The notes: a model not told the origin generated them from the sequence alone. A DNA stretch of 64,000 nt from Paracoccus sp. (in: a-proteobacteria) (GCF_030538695.1 NZ_JAUNTN010000005.1:62001-126000), one strand, 5' to 3'; counted from the stretch's first letter, positions 17,997 to 27,025 are shown. Numbers and translations are program-made.

Positions 17997-19718
17997 TTAA
18001 GGTCCTGTGACCTGACATTCCTGCTGGCGTGCCTGCAAGCGGTCGCAGGTCGCAACGGCAGAGGCGCGGGACATGCCGGTGAAATGTGCTTCCCAGCCGC
18101 GGGGCGCGTTATTCACCCAGCGCCGTGCATCGGCCAGCATATCGCTTTCTTGCAGCGCAGCCTGAACCAGAACCCGGTCCGCCGCGGCCTGTGTCGTGAA
18201 CCGGCCCAGCAGCACACCGTTTTGCCGCTTGCCGCCGGTGGCGACGCGCGACACGATCTGCGTTGCGGCGGGTTCCTCGGGCGCGGCCAGCGATGCGAGA
18301 ATCACGGTTTTGGCGCGTCGTGCAGGTGCGGGAGAGGCCGCAAGGCTCAGCCGCTCCGGGCCGCCCGTATCCACCGCTGCGGCGGCAAACAGGCTGCCGG
18401 AGGTGGCCACGCCAGCGGCGGCCAGTTCGGTGCCAAGCGCGCTGTTATCCGCCTGCATATTCGCGGATTGGCGGTCGCGCGGTGCCTGAACCGGGCGGGT
18501 TGAGCGGGCCAGCCCGTTGTCCGATGCGACGGGGGCATTGGCGCTGGCGGCGGTCGTTTCCTGCCGGGGCGGGCGGGCCGCATCCGTGCCGGCGACGACC
18601 GGGGCCGGGGCAACCGGGGTGCTGGCGCTGCCCGGACGGCGCTGTGGCCGGGCGCTGGCGGTCAGGCGCACGCCCGGCGTGGCGGGTTGCGCCGCCGGAG
18701 CCTGCGCACGGGCTTGTGCCAAAGCATCATCCAGCGCGTTGCCACTGGCCAGAGAGGCGCGGCGGGCCGGACCTGCGGCGGGCGGCGCGGCAGAGCTGGC
18801 CAGCGTGACCGGCTGCACCGGGGCAGGGGCCTGCCGTTCCACCTGAACCTGACGCACGACTTTTTGCTGGGCCATATATTGCTGCGGCTCTGGCCGTACC
18901 TCACGGACACGGGAAGGCGCACCGGCGAAACCGGCGTCCAGCAATTGTGCCATGATCGCGTTTCGGTGCGCGGTGCTTTGACCGCCCATCACCGTGGCGA
19001 TGATCCGTTTGGACCCGCGATGCGCAGAGGCGGTCAGGTTGAACCCCGCTGCCCGGGTATAGCCCGTCTTGATCCCGTCCGCGCCCTGATAGCTGTCCAG
19101 AAAGCGGCGGTTGGTCGACGAAACCGTTGCGACACCGGCATCTGCCGAACGACGCGAGAAAATCGAGTAATATTGCGGGAAATCATAAAACAGCCGCCGC
19201 CCCAAAATCGTCAGGTCACGGGCGGTTGAGAAATGCCCCTGCGCGGTCAGCCCGCTGGCATTACGGAATTGCGTGTTCCGCATACCCAAAGCCTGCGCCA
19301 TGCCGGTCATCTGCGCACCGAATTGCGCCTCGGACCCGGCCAACCCTTCGGCAATGACCACGGCGGCATCATTGGCGGATTTCACCGCCGCCGCGCGAAT
19401 CAGATAGCGCAGTTCGATTGTCTGTCCCGGCCGCAGGCCCAGTTTCGAGGGCTGCTGATTGGCCGCATGGGTCGAGACCTGAAACTTGGTGTCCAGCCGG
19501 ACCTGTCCGCGCTCGATCGCGGTGAAGGCCATATACAGCGTCATCATCTTGGTCAGCGAGGCCGGATGCAGCCGCGTATCGGCGTTTTGCGAGCGCAATT
19601 CGCGGCCCGTGCGGGCATCCATGACGAAATCGGCATAGGGTGCCGCTCCCGCAATTGCCGGGGCTAAAAAGGAAAAAAGAACAAAAAGTCCTGAACGGAC
19701 GAAACCTGCAATGCTCAC
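17997..19718 (-). CDS. D-alanyl-D-alanine carboxypeptidase (PBP5/6 type) with C-terminal SPOR domain
   Basis: Trims the terminal D-Ala of peptidoglycan pentapeptides in the periplasm. It has a signal peptide (about residues 1-25), then the three penicillin-binding motifs: SLTK (Ser54/Lys57), SAN (114-116) and KTG (217-219). A long Ala/Pro/Gln-rich linker (about 280-490) leads to a SPOR domain (about 498-571) that binds denuded glycan at the septum. The start is GTG 19718, since no ATG precedes the signal peptide. At 573 residues it is longer than classical PBP5 because of the linker and SPOR domain. Confidence 0.92.
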   Translation of the reverse strand: MSIAGFVRSGLFVLFSFLAPAIAGAAPYADFVMDARTGRELRSQNADTRLHPASLTKMMTLYMAFTAIERGQVRLDTKFQVSTHAANQQPSKLGLRPGQTIELRYLIRAAAVKSANDAAVVIAEGLAGSEAQFGAQMTGMAQALGMRNTQFRNASGLTAQGHFSTARDLTILGRRLFYDFPQYYSIFSRRSADAGVATVSSTNRRFLDSYQGADGIKTGYTRAAGFNLTASAHRGSKRIIATVMGGQSTAHRNAIMAQLLDAGFAGAPSRVREVRPEPQQYMAQQKVVRQVQVERQAPAPVQPVTLASSAAPPAAGPARRASLASGNALDDALAQARAQAPAAQPATPGVRLTASARPQRRPGSASTPVAPAPVVAGTDAARPPRQETTAASANAPVASDNGLARSTRPVQAPRDRQSANMQADNSALGTELAAAGVATSGSLFAAAAVDTGGPERLSLAASPAPARRAKTVILASLAAPEEPAATQIVSRVATGGKRQNGVLLGRFTTQAAADRVLVQAALQESDMLADARRWVNNAPRGWEAHFTGMSRASAVATCDRLQARQQECQVTGP

Positions 19719-19727
19719 GACTGCCCC

Positions 19728-19790
19728 GTATTCTGCCTCTTGATGAGGTATTCTGCCTCTGGTGAGAGCCTGTCTTTTTATGCAGGCTCT
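19728..19790. repeat. Tandem 20-bp repeat and hairpin in the leader of the carboxypeptidase gene
   Basis: Two head-to-tail copies of about 20 bases, each starting GTATTCTGCCTCT (19728-19747 and 19748-19766), are followed by an 8-bp hairpin (AGAGCCTG/CAGGCTCT, 19765-19790) and TCTTTAAT on the plus strand. They lie between the divergent carboxypeptidase and clpS starts. Confidence 0.6.
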
Positions 19791-19953
19791 TCTTTAATAT
19801 TTCGATAATAGCACGGCGATTCGCTGCGGGAAATGCAATTTTTCTGCATTGGCCTTGTGCTGGCGGTGTCTTGCTTGGGTTGGCGGGGCTGACATTGTGC
19901 CGTGCTGTGCCTATATATGCGGTCAAATCACCCTTTCTGGACTTGCTAGGCGC

Positions 19954-20262
19954 ATGACGGATACCCGCCGCGACGAAGACCTTGCCGTAAAGACCAAGCC
20001 GCGCACGCAGCGGCCGCCCATGTATAAGGTGTTGCTTTTGAACGATGACTTTACCCCGATGGAGTTCGTCGTGCATATTCTTGAACGCCTGTTCGCCAAA
20101 ACCCATGCGCAGGCCATCGAGATCATGCTGACGGTCCATAAAAAGGGCATTGCCGTGGTCGGTGTCTATTCGCATGAGGTCGCGGAAACCAAGGTTGCGC
20201 AGGTGATGGAACTGGCGCGGCGCTCGCAGCACCCGCTGCAATGCACGATGGAAAAGGAATAA
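19954..20262 (+). CDS. clpS: ATP-dependent Clp protease adaptor ClpS
   Basis: Adaptor delivering N-degron substrates to ClpAP. The 102-residue protein has a disordered N-terminus and the conserved core: [20 protein letters not shown], with the substrate-pocket residues of the [10 protein letters not shown] segment, then [19 protein letters not shown]. The ATG 19954 start gives the usual size; longer in-frame versions are not homologous. clpA is not in the window; a methyltransferase gene follows 2 bases later. Confidence 0.95.
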   Translation: MTDTRRDEDLAVKTKPRTQRPPMYKVLLLNDDFTPMEFVVHILERLFAKTHAQAIEIMLTVHKKGIAVVGVYSHEVAETKVAQVMELARRSQHPLQCTMEKE

Positions 20263-20264
20263 AC

Positions 20265-21251
20265 GTGGCTCGTTCTCGTCTTTCGGTGGGGCTGGATGCC
20301 CCTGTCGCTGGCCGCGTGGTGCTGTTCGGCGCGGATGCGGCGCAGGATTTGTCGATGTTCGATCCTGCGCAAACTGTGATCGTGCAGCCGCGCAAGCCAG
20401 ACCATGACCAGCTTGCCGCGCAAGGGTTTGATGTGCGGATTGCGTCGCCCGAGGCTGCCGATCTGGCGGTGGTCTTTATCGACCGCGCCCGCGACCTGAC
20501 CCGCGCCCGGATTGCGGCAGCGGCGGCGATCCTGCCCGCGGGGGCCTCGCTTTGGGTGGATGGGCAAAAGACGGATGGTATTGATTCCGTTCTGAAAGAA
20601 TTGCGTGGATTGGTCGAAGTTGAGGCACCTCTGGCCGGGGCGCATGGCAAGCTGGCGCGACTGACCGTGCCACAAGGCGCGTGGCTGCCCGAGGATTGGG
20701 CCGCGCGTCCGCGTCAGGTCGATGGTTTCGTGACCGCGCCGGGGGTGTTCTCGGCGGATGGGGCTGATCCGGGGTCGGTGGCACTGGCTGCAGCGCTGCC
20801 GGACAAGCTGCCGACCCGGATTGTCGAGCTTGGCGCAGGCTGGGGTTGGCTGGCGGCGCAGATTCTGGCGCGGCCCGGCGTGACTGAATTGCATCTGGTC
20901 GAATCCGACGCCGTGGCGCTGGATTGCGCGCGACAGAATGTCACGGACCCGCGCACGCGCTTTCATTGGGCCGATGCGACCCGCTTTACCCTGCCGGAAC
21001 CCGTGAACGGGGTGATTATGAACCCGCCGTTTCACCAGAGCCGCCGTGCCGATCCTCGGTTGGGGGCGGCCTTTATCCGCACCGCTGCGGGCCTTTTGAC
21101 TGGGGCTGGGCGGTTGTGGATGGTGGCGAACCGGCATCTGCCCTATGAAACCGTGCTGGCTGAGCATTTCGCACAGGTCGAGGCGTTCGGCGGCGATTCC
21201 CGGTTCAAGCTGCTGACCGCGACGGGTGCAGGCCGAAGGAAACATAAATGA
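20265..21251 (+). CDS. RsmC-like class I SAM-dependent methyltransferase
   Basis: A 328-residue protein with a C-terminal Rossmann methyltransferase domain: SAM loop VELGAGWGWLAAQIL (about residues 190-204), acidic residue HLVESD, and the NPPFHQ catalytic motif of N-specific base methyltransferases. The layout (variable N-terminal half, NPPF-type C-terminal half) resembles RsmC/RlmG, which methylate guanine in rRNA. The target here is inferred. GTG 20265 is taken as start because AAGGAA lies at the right distance. It overlaps the next gene by ATGA. Confidence 0.8.
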   Translation: MARSRLSVGLDAPVAGRVVLFGADAAQDLSMFDPAQTVIVQPRKPDHDQLAAQGFDVRIASPEAADLAVVFIDRARDLTRARIAAAAAILPAGASLWVDGQKTDGIDSVLKELRGLVEVEAPLAGAHGKLARLTVPQGAWLPEDWAARPRQVDGFVTAPGVFSADGADPGSVALAAALPDKLPTRIVELGAGWGWLAAQILARPGVTELHLVESDAVALDCARQNVTDPRTRFHWADATRFTLPEPVNGVIMNPPFHQSRRADPRLGAAFIRTAAGLLTGAGRLWMVANRHLPYETVLAEHFAQVEAFGGDSRFKLLTATGAGRRKHK

Positions 21252-22057
21252 GCTTTTCCATTCAGGGCCGGACGGCCATTGTGACTGGTGCCGCGAAAGG
21301 TATCGGACGTTCGATTGCGTTGCATCTGGCCGAGCGCGGGGCGAATGTCATCTGCGCCGACAGCGAGGAGGCCGCAGCCTCTTGTGATCTTGCTGAAAAG
21401 GCGCAGGAATCCGGGCAATTGCGCTGGTTTTCAGCGGATATGTCGGAGCGCTTGTCGATGACGAACCTTGTTTCGGCCACGCTGGATGCGTTCGAGCGGG
21501 TGGATATTCTGGTCAACGCGCACCGGCTGGTGAAACCCAGCGACCCGCTGAGTGTCGATGCCGACCAGTTGGAAGAAATGCTGCGCCAGAACATGATGGC
21601 CAGCCTGCGCCTGTCGCAGATCGTCGCCAAGCGCATGATAAAGCAATCCGAGGAGGCCGCCGAGGACGGGCCGCAGTCGGGTGCCATCGTGAACCTGACG
21701 ACGCTGGCGGCGCAACGCCCGCACCCGTCGCTGATGGGCTATTCCATCGCTTGCGCGGCGCAGGATCAGGCCACCCGCAGCCTTGCGCTTGCGCTTGCGC
21801 CACATCGTATCCGGGTCAATGGCGTGGCCTTTGGCAGCATCATGTCCGAAGAACTACGCTGCAAGCTGCGCGACCACCCCGAATTGCGTGACGATATTAT
21901 TGCCGGCACGCCGATGGGGCGCATCGCCGCCGCCGATGAACTGGCCGAAATGGTGCATTATCTGGTCAGCCCGGCCTCGGCTTTTGTAACCGGGCAGATC
22001 ATTAACGTGGATGGTGGGCGCAGCCTTGCCGATCCGGTGCGGGCGTCGGTGTTTTAA
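21248..22057 (+). CDS. Short-chain dehydrogenase/reductase-like protein lacking catalytic lysine
   Basis: A 269-residue SDR fold with an intact cofactor loop (GAAKGIG, residues 14-20) and C-terminal GQIINVDGG. The active site is altered: the expected YxxxK reads Tyr165-S-I-A-Cys169, the usual Ser is Thr152, and NAG is NAH (90-92). Classical oxidoreductase activity is therefore doubtful; a non-catalytic or altered role is inferred. It is translationally coupled to the methyltransferase gene by a 4-base overlap. Confidence 0.8.
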   Translation: MSFSIQGRTAIVTGAAKGIGRSIALHLAERGANVICADSEEAAASCDLAEKAQESGQLRWFSADMSERLSMTNLVSATLDAFERVDILVNAHRLVKPSDPLSVDADQLEEMLRQNMMASLRLSQIVAKRMIKQSEEAAEDGPQSGAIVNLTTLAAQRPHPSLMGYSIACAAQDQATRSLALALAPHRIRVNGVAFGSIMSEELRCKLRDHPELRDDIIAGTPMGRIAAADELAEMVHYLVSPASAFVTGQIINVDGGRSLADPVRASVF

Positions 22058-22063
22058 GCCGTT

Positions 22064-22468
22064 TTACCCTTCGGGATATGCTTTCTGACAGGCAGCGATG
22101 ACCTGCTTGGCGCGGGCTTCCTGCTCACGAACCTTGGCGACCAGATTGTCGCGCTTGCGGGTCTCGATCTGCGGATCAATTGGCACCCTGAAGCGTTCTG
22201 TCACCGGCACATTGCGCAGGCAGGGTTCGTAATAAACATGCGCATTGCCGTCGCGGTCGCGGCGGATGCGGCGGCAGTCCTGCCATTCGGTTTCCCAGGT
22301 CTGACGCTCGCCCCAGGCATAGCCGCGGGACAGGTTGCCCTCGGTTTCCGCCAGCAGGCGCGACAGTGTGCGCAGTTCCGAGGTGTTGCCCCGGATGCAT
22401 TGTTCCTGCGGGGTGCCGCAGGCGGCCAGAAGGGCGAGGGGGGCAAGCAGGATCAGGTTGCGGGTCAT
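22064..22468 (-). CDS. Small putative lipoprotein
   Basis: A 134-residue protein with a lipoprotein signal peptide ending in LLAAC (Cys17), followed by a Cys-containing, Arg-rich domain (EWQDCRRIRR, YEPCLRNVPV) and a helical C-terminal part. It is probably anchored in the outer or inner membrane facing the periplasm. I do not recognise the family. It is convergent with the SDR gene and divergent from hemF. Confidence 0.7.
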   Translation of the reverse strand: MTRNLILLAPLALLAACGTPQEQCIRGNTSELRTLSRLLAETEGNLSRGYAWGERQTWETEWQDCRRIRRDRDGNAHVYYEPCLRNVPVTERFRVPIDPQIETRKRDNLVAKVREQEARAKQVIAACQKAYPEG

Positions 22469-22544
22469 CGGGCGGGCCTCTATCAGCAATGGCGCAAGTG
22501 TAAATCCGGCATCGCGCCGGTGCAAATCAACTTTGGGGGCGGCA

Positions 22545-23405
22545 ATGCAGATGCAGGCACAACGCGAGCAGGCGGCGGCATGGTTCCGTGAATTGCGTGA
22601 CCGGATCGTGACAGCATTCGAGGCGCTGGAGGATCGCGGCCCCGGCGCTGGCCCCGCAGGCCGGTTCGAGGTCACACCGACCACCCGTGCCAATGACGGC
22701 GGCGGCGGGCTGATGTCGGTGATGCGCGGCGGGCGGGTGTTCGAGAAGGTCGGCGTGAACTGGTCGGCGGTGCATGGCACGCTGGCCCCCGAGGCGCAAA
22801 AGGCAATGGCGGCGCGGGGCGTGCCGGGAATTGCGGACGACCCGCGCTTTTGGGCCAGCGGCATCAGCCTTGTGGCGCATATGCAAAACCCTCATGCGCC
22901 TGCCGTTCATATGAACACGCGGATGTTCTGGACGCCGGGCGCGTGGTGGTTCGGCGGTGGTGCGGACCTGAACCCCTGCATCGAATACCCGGCGGATACG
23001 GTGCATTTTCATGGCGTTCTGCGTGACGCCTGCACACCGAATGGGGCGGATTACTACGACCGTTTCAAGGCTTGGGCGGATGAGTATTTCTTTATCCCGC
23101 ATCGGGGCCGGGCGCGGGGTGTCGGCGGGATCTTCTACGATGACCTGAACACGGGCGACTGGTCCGCTGATTTCGCCTTTACCCGCGCTGTGGGCGAGGC
23201 TTTTCTGCCCGCCTTTCTGCCTTTGGCCGAGGCGCATATGGCCGATCCGTGGGATGATGCCGCCAAGGATGCGCAACTGGTCCATCGCGGGCTTTATGCG
23301 GAATATAACCTTGTCTATGACCGCGGCACCAAATTCGGGCTGGCGACCGGCCATGATGCCAATGCGGTGCTGATGAGCCTGCCGCCCTTGGCAAAATGGG
23401 TCTAA
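22545..23405 (+). CDS. hemF: Oxygen-dependent coproporphyrinogen III oxidase
   Basis: Converts coproporphyrinogen III to protoporphyrinogen IX with oxygen, in the cytoplasm. The 286-residue protein has the conserved HemF regions GGGLMSVMRGGRVFEKVGVN, NPHAPAVHMNTRMF, WWFGGGADLNP, GRARGVGGIFYDD and EYNLVYDRGTKFGL. ATG 22545 is chosen to start just before the family core. hemE and hemC lie about 11 kb away, but no other haem gene is adjacent. Confidence 0.96.
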   Translation: MQMQAQREQAAAWFRELRDRIVTAFEALEDRGPGAGPAGRFEVTPTTRANDGGGGLMSVMRGGRVFEKVGVNWSAVHGTLAPEAQKAMAARGVPGIADDPRFWASGISLVAHMQNPHAPAVHMNTRMFWTPGAWWFGGGADLNPCIEYPADTVHFHGVLRDACTPNGADYYDRFKAWADEYFFIPHRGRARGVGGIFYDDLNTGDWSADFAFTRAVGEAFLPAFLPLAEAHMADPWDDAAKDAQLVHRGLYAEYNLVYDRGTKFGLATGHDANAVLMSLPPLAKWV

Positions 23406-23524
23406 GTGCGGATTTTCCCCGGAAAATGCCGGATATGAAATTGCGTCCGGCCGTGCCTGCGCATATCACACAAGCCTGTCCGGCTGCGTCTGTTCCGTGC
23501 GCCGGAAAGTGACTCAAGGAGGGA

Positions 23525-24337
23525 ATGATGACCGTGAAACTGGCCCTGACGGGTGCGCTGCTGGCGCTGGCGCTGACCACCCCTGCGATGGCGGACCTAC
23601 TGGAGGATGTGAAAACCGCAGGCAAGATCACTACCGCGACCGACATGCATTTCGCGCCTTTCGACATGCTGGTGAACGGCACCTATGAAGGCATGACCAA
23701 GGACCTGTTCGATGCGGTCAGTCAGGAAATCGGGGCCGAGCCGGTCTATCAGGATATTCCGTGGCCCGCGCAGCTTCCGGGGCTGGAGGTTGGCAAGTTT
23801 GACATCATCATCGCGCCGGTCGTCATCACCCCCGAGCGGCTGGAGCGTTACGCCTTCAGCCTGCCGATTGCGGATGGCACCGTGGGGCTGGTTCGTGCCG
23901 CACGCAACGATGCCGTGCAAAAGCCTGAGGATATTGCGGGAAAGACGGTTGGGGTGCAGCAGGGGACTGCGCAGTTCCGCCAGCTTGTCGCCTTTGGTGA
24001 CAGCCTTGGCGGGGTGACGGTCAAAGAATATGGCACCATGGACGAGGCTTATGCCGATCTGGCGGCGGGGCGTCTGGATGCGGTGGCGGGATCGTCCCCG
24101 AACCTTGCCTATCTGGTCAAGAACCGCCCCGAAACGTTTGCCATGACCGAACCGGCCACCTTTGGTCAGCCGAAATACTATGCTTGGGCGCTGCGCAAGG
24201 ATGACAATTCCGCCAGCTTCGTGCAGGCGGTCAACGCGGCGATCCTGAAACTGCACGACGATGGCCGTCTGGCTGAAATCCAGCAGAAATGGCTGGGGGC
24301 TACGCCGGAACTGCCGCGTGAAGTGCCGGCTGAATAA
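23525..24337 (+). CDS. Amino-acid ABC transporter, periplasmic substrate-binding protein
   Basis: A 270-residue protein with a signal peptide (LALTGALLALALTTPAMA) and the family-3 solute-binding fold: ITTATDMHFAPFDML, YEGMTKDLFDAVSQEIGAE, FDIIIAPVVITPERLERYAF, and QQGTAQFRQL in the second lobe. It is the binding protein of the following permease and ATPase genes; which polar amino acid it binds is not readable. A strong Shine-Dalgarno AAGGAGGG precedes the start. Confidence 0.92.
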   Translation: MMTVKLALTGALLALALTTPAMADLLEDVKTAGKITTATDMHFAPFDMLVNGTYEGMTKDLFDAVSQEIGAEPVYQDIPWPAQLPGLEVGKFDIIIAPVVITPERLERYAFSLPIADGTVGLVRAARNDAVQKPEDIAGKTVGVQQGTAQFRQLVAFGDSLGGVTVKEYGTMDEAYADLAAGRLDAVAGSSPNLAYLVKNRPETFAMTEPATFGQPKYYAWALRKDDNSASFVQAVNAAILKLHDDGRLAEIQQKWLGATPELPREVPAE

Positions 24338-24344
24338 TTGGGAT

Positions 24345-24364
24345 CAGGCGGGGAAACCCGCCTG
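24345..24364 (+). other. Intra-operon hairpin after the binding-protein gene
   Basis: CAGGCGGG-GAAA-CCCGCCTG: an 8-bp GC-rich stem with a GNRA-type tetraloop, 7 bases after the binding-protein stop, without a T-run. Such stems often protect the upstream message so that binding protein exceeds permease; that role is inferred here. Confidence 0.65.
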
Positions 24365-24387
24365 TCCTCTGCCGCGAAAGACTGGCG

Positions 24388-25035
24388 ATGTTTTCCGTTC
24401 CGACCTTTCTTGACAGCTTTGGCCCGCTGGCCTGGGCCGCGCGTTATACGCTGCTGGTCTCGGGCCTTGGCATTGCGCTGGGGCTGGTGATCGCGGCGCT
24501 GATCTGCGCGGCGGCGCTGTCGCCTGTGGTTGCGCTGCGCCGCTTTGCTGCTGTCTGGGTCAGTTTTCTGCGTGGCGTGCCGCTGCTGGTGCAACTTTTG
24601 CTGATGTATTACCTGCTGCCGGTGATTGGGGTGAATGTGCCGGCGCTGGCTGCTGCCGTGATTGCCGTGGGAATCTGTGCCAGCGCCTATATCAGCGAAA
24701 TCTGGCGCGGCGCGATCAATGCCCTGCCGCGCGGGCAGGTTGAGGCCGCCATGGCTATCGGTATGACCCCGCGCGCTATCTGGGGCCGGGTGGTGCTGCC
24801 GCAGGCGGTGGCGATGTCGCTGCCTGCGTTGATGAATGAGCTGATCTTGCTGGTCAAAGCGTCTTCGCTGGTGTCGGTGGTTGGCATCCTTGAGCTGACC
24901 CGTGCCAGTCAGGCGCAGGCCGCGACGACCTTTCGCCCGCTGGAAGCCTATCTGGCCGCGGCCTGCATTTATCTGGCGATCAACCTGTGCCTTGCCGCGC
25001 TTGGACGCTGGCTGGAACACCGGATGGCGGTCTGA
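24388..25035 (+). CDS. Amino-acid ABC transporter permease (first)
   Basis: A 215-residue inner-membrane permease of the HisM/GlnP type with about five hydrophobic segments. The segment RGVPLLVQLLLMYYLLP and the coupling-helix region EAAMAIGMTPRAIWGRVVLPQA (contacts the ATPase) are typical. Its TGA overlaps the ATG of the second permease, so the two are translationally coupled and probably form a heterodimer. Confidence 0.92.
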   Translation: MFSVPTFLDSFGPLAWAARYTLLVSGLGIALGLVIAALICAAALSPVVALRRFAAVWVSFLRGVPLLVQLLLMYYLLPVIGVNVPALAAAVIAVGICASAYISEIWRGAINALPRGQVEAAMAIGMTPRAIWGRVVLPQAVAMSLPALMNELILLVKASSLVSVVGILELTRASQAQAATTFRPLEAYLAAACIYLAINLCLAALGRWLEHRMAV

Positions 25036-25697
25036 TGGACTGGGGTGTGCTTCAGCAATACGGCCCGATGCTGCTGCGCGGCTTTGGCATGACGGTGTTC
25101 TGCTGGCTGGCAGGGTCGGTCCTCGGTATGGCGCTGGGCCTGCTGATCGCGCTGGCCCAGCGATACAGTCCGCGCCCGCTGCGCTGGTTGCTGCAAGCCT
25201 GGATCGAGATTATTCGCGGCACGCCCTTTCTGGTGCAGCTTTTCGTGCTGTATTACGGCGGGCCGCTGGTCGGGCTGCGGCTGGATGCGGTTCCGGCGGG
25301 GCTGCTGGGGCTGACGATTTATGGCAGCCCCTATTTTGCCGAGATTTTCCGCTCGGGTTTCAAGGCCGTGCCGGTTGGTCAGCTAGAGGCCGCCCGCGCC
25401 ATTGGTATGTCCGAAGCAGCGATCACCCGCCGCATCCTGTTGCCATTGGGGTTGGTGTCGGCGCTGCCGGCTCTGGTCAATTTCTCGATCATTCTGACCA
25501 AGGAAACGGTGATTTTGTCGATGATTACCGTGCCGGAGCTGATGTATCAGACCAGCCGCATGTCCACCGAAACCTTCCGCTATCTGGAAGCCAACCTCGT
25601 GCTGGCGCTGTTCTTCTGGGGTCTGGTCGAGGTGATCTCCCGCGTTGGGCGGCGGCTGGAAACCCGCATCACCCGCCATCTGACCGAAAGGGTTTGA
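25035..25697 (+). CDS. Amino-acid ABC transporter permease (second)
   Basis: A 220-residue paralogue of the preceding permease with the same architecture: IIRGTPFLVQLFVLYYGGP and the coupling helix EAARAIGMSEAAITRRILLP. ATG 25035 overlaps the upstream stop by one base. It precedes the ATPase gene by 3 bases. Confidence 0.92.
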   Translation: MDWGVLQQYGPMLLRGFGMTVFCWLAGSVLGMALGLLIALAQRYSPRPLRWLLQAWIEIIRGTPFLVQLFVLYYGGPLVGLRLDAVPAGLLGLTIYGSPYFAEIFRSGFKAVPVGQLEAARAIGMSEAAITRRILLPLGLVSALPALVNFSIILTKETVILSMITVPELMYQTSRMSTETFRYLEANLVLALFFWGLVEVISRVGRRLETRITRHLTERV

Positions 25698-25700
25698 GCC

Positions 25701-26474
25701 ATGCAGGCCGCCGCCGTCGATATCCGCAAGCTGAGCAAGTTCTATGGCCCGTTTCAGGCGTTGAAAGATGTGGATCTGACGATTCCACCGGGCAAGGTCA
25801 CATGCCTGATCGGCCCTTCGGGATCGGGGAAATCCACGCTGCTGCGCTGTATCAATTTCCTTGAGGCCTATGACGCGGGCGAAGTGCTGATCGACGGGCA
25901 GTTGATCGGCTATGACAGCCCCGGCGGGCGGCGGATGTCTGCCCGCCGCCTGCGCGAGATGCGGCGCGGTATCGGCATGGTGTTTCAGCAATTCAACCTG
26001 TGGCCGCATATGACCGCACTGGAGAATGTCGCCGAAGGGCTGATCCGGGTGCGCGGCCTGCCCAAGCCCGAGGCTGCCCGTCAGGCCGAAGCCGCCTTGC
26101 GCAAGGTCGGGCTTGGCGACCGGATGCAGAACCACCCGGCGCGGCTGTCGGGCGGCCAGCAACAGCGCGTCGCCATTGCCCGCGCCATTGCGATGGAACC
26201 GCGGCTGATGCTGTTTGACGAACCGACCAGCGCGCTGGACCCGGAATTGGTGGGCGAGGTGCTGAACGTGATGAAAGCCCTTGCCGCCGAGGGCATGACC
26301 ATGGTCGTGGTTACGCATGAGATGGGCTTCGCCGCCCATGTCGCGGACCGGGTCGCCTTTATGGACGCGGGCGAAATGGTCGCCGTGGATACCCCCGACC
26401 GTATCCTGCACCAGCCGCAGGATGCCCGGATTCAGGGTTTCCTGCGCAGCTATCGGGAGCGAAACAGCTTTTAG
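25701..26474 (+). CDS. Amino-acid ABC transporter ATP-binding protein
   Basis: The 257-residue ATPase of the importer, with Walker [11 protein letters not shown]-loop [11 protein letters not shown], signature LSGGQQQR, Walker [15 protein letters not shown] and switch His in VVTHEM. It belongs to the GlnQ/HisP group. Its 3' end overlaps the stop of the convergent Fur-family gene by 4 bases. Confidence 0.95.
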   Translation: MQAAAVDIRKLSKFYGPFQALKDVDLTIPPGKVTCLIGPSGSGKSTLLRCINFLEAYDAGEVLIDGQLIGYDSPGGRRMSARRLREMRRGIGMVFQQFNLWPHMTALENVAEGLIRVRGLPKPEAARQAEAALRKVGLGDRMQNHPARLSGGQQQRVAIARAIAMEPRLMLFDEPTSALDPELVGEVLNVMKALAAEGMTMVVVTHEMGFAAHVADRVAFMDAGEMVAVDTPDRILHQPQDARIQGFLRSYRERNSF

Positions 26475-26884
26475 GGGCGCTTGCGCACATAGATTTCAAG
26501 GCGGTGGCTGACAATCTCGAACCCGTATGAGCGGGCGATTTCGTCTTGCAGCCGTTCGATCTCGTCCGAGCGGAACTCGATCACCTCGCCGCTGTCAACA
26601 TTGATGAAGTGATCGTGGTGTTCGTCCGGTGCGGGTTCATAGCGCAGCCTGCCATCGTCGAACATATGGCGCTCGATCAGGCCAAGCTCGGCCAGCTTGT
26701 TCATGGTGCGATAAATCGTGGCGATGTTGACACCCGGTTCTATCCGGCTGACGCGGCGGTGCAATTCCTCGACATCGGGATGATCGCCGGATTGATCGAG
26801 AACCTTCAGAATGATCCGGCGTGGCCCGGTGATCCGCAACCCGGCCTTGCGGCAGCGGTCAATCAGGCTGTCGGGGTCGGTCAT
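26471..26884 (-). CDS. mur: Fur-family metal regulator, probably Mur (manganese) type
   Basis: A 137-residue Fur-fold repressor: N-terminal winged helix with [12 protein letters not shown] and the recognition helix [19 protein letters not shown], then the metal-binding dimer domain with HHDH (89-92). It lacks the paired CxxC zinc-site cysteines (only Cys11 is present). It diverges from sitABCD with two operator-like boxes in between; in other alphaproteobacteria Mur represses sit/mnt genes with manganese. Irr or Fur are less likely alternatives because of the sit context. Confidence 0.75.
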   Translation of the reverse strand: MTDPDSLIDRCRKAGLRITGPRRIILKVLDQSGDHPDVEELHRRVSRIEPGVNIATIYRTMNKLAELGLIERHMFDDGRLRYEPAPDEHHDHFINVDSGEVIEFRSDEIERLQDEIARSYGFEIVSHRLEIYVRKRP

Positions 26885-26941
26885 GCGTTTCCACCGCGTA
26901 AAGGGTCGTTCACCGGGGAATTAGCACGGTTGGGTTCTTGT

Positions 26942-26956
26942 TGCAAATGAATCGCA
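26942..26956 (+). promoter_or_regulatory. Mur/Fur-like box 1
   Basis: TGCAAATGAATCGCA, a 15-bp imperfect palindrome (TGC...GCA), between mur and sitA. It resembles alphaproteobacterial manganese-responsive sites. A near-identical copy lies 48 bases downstream. Confidence 0.65.
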
Positions 26957-26989
26957 CTTGCAATTTGTCTGGTGGCTGCTATCCCTAGA

Positions 26990-27004
26990 TGCAAGTGAAT
27001 CGCA
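26990..27004 (+). promoter_or_regulatory. Mur/Fur-like box 2
   Basis: TGCAAGTGAATCGCA differs from box 1 at one base and ends 21 bases before the sitA ATG, a position suited to repression of sitA. Confidence 0.65.
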
Positions 27005-27025
27005 TCTGATGGTGAAAGGGTGAGA

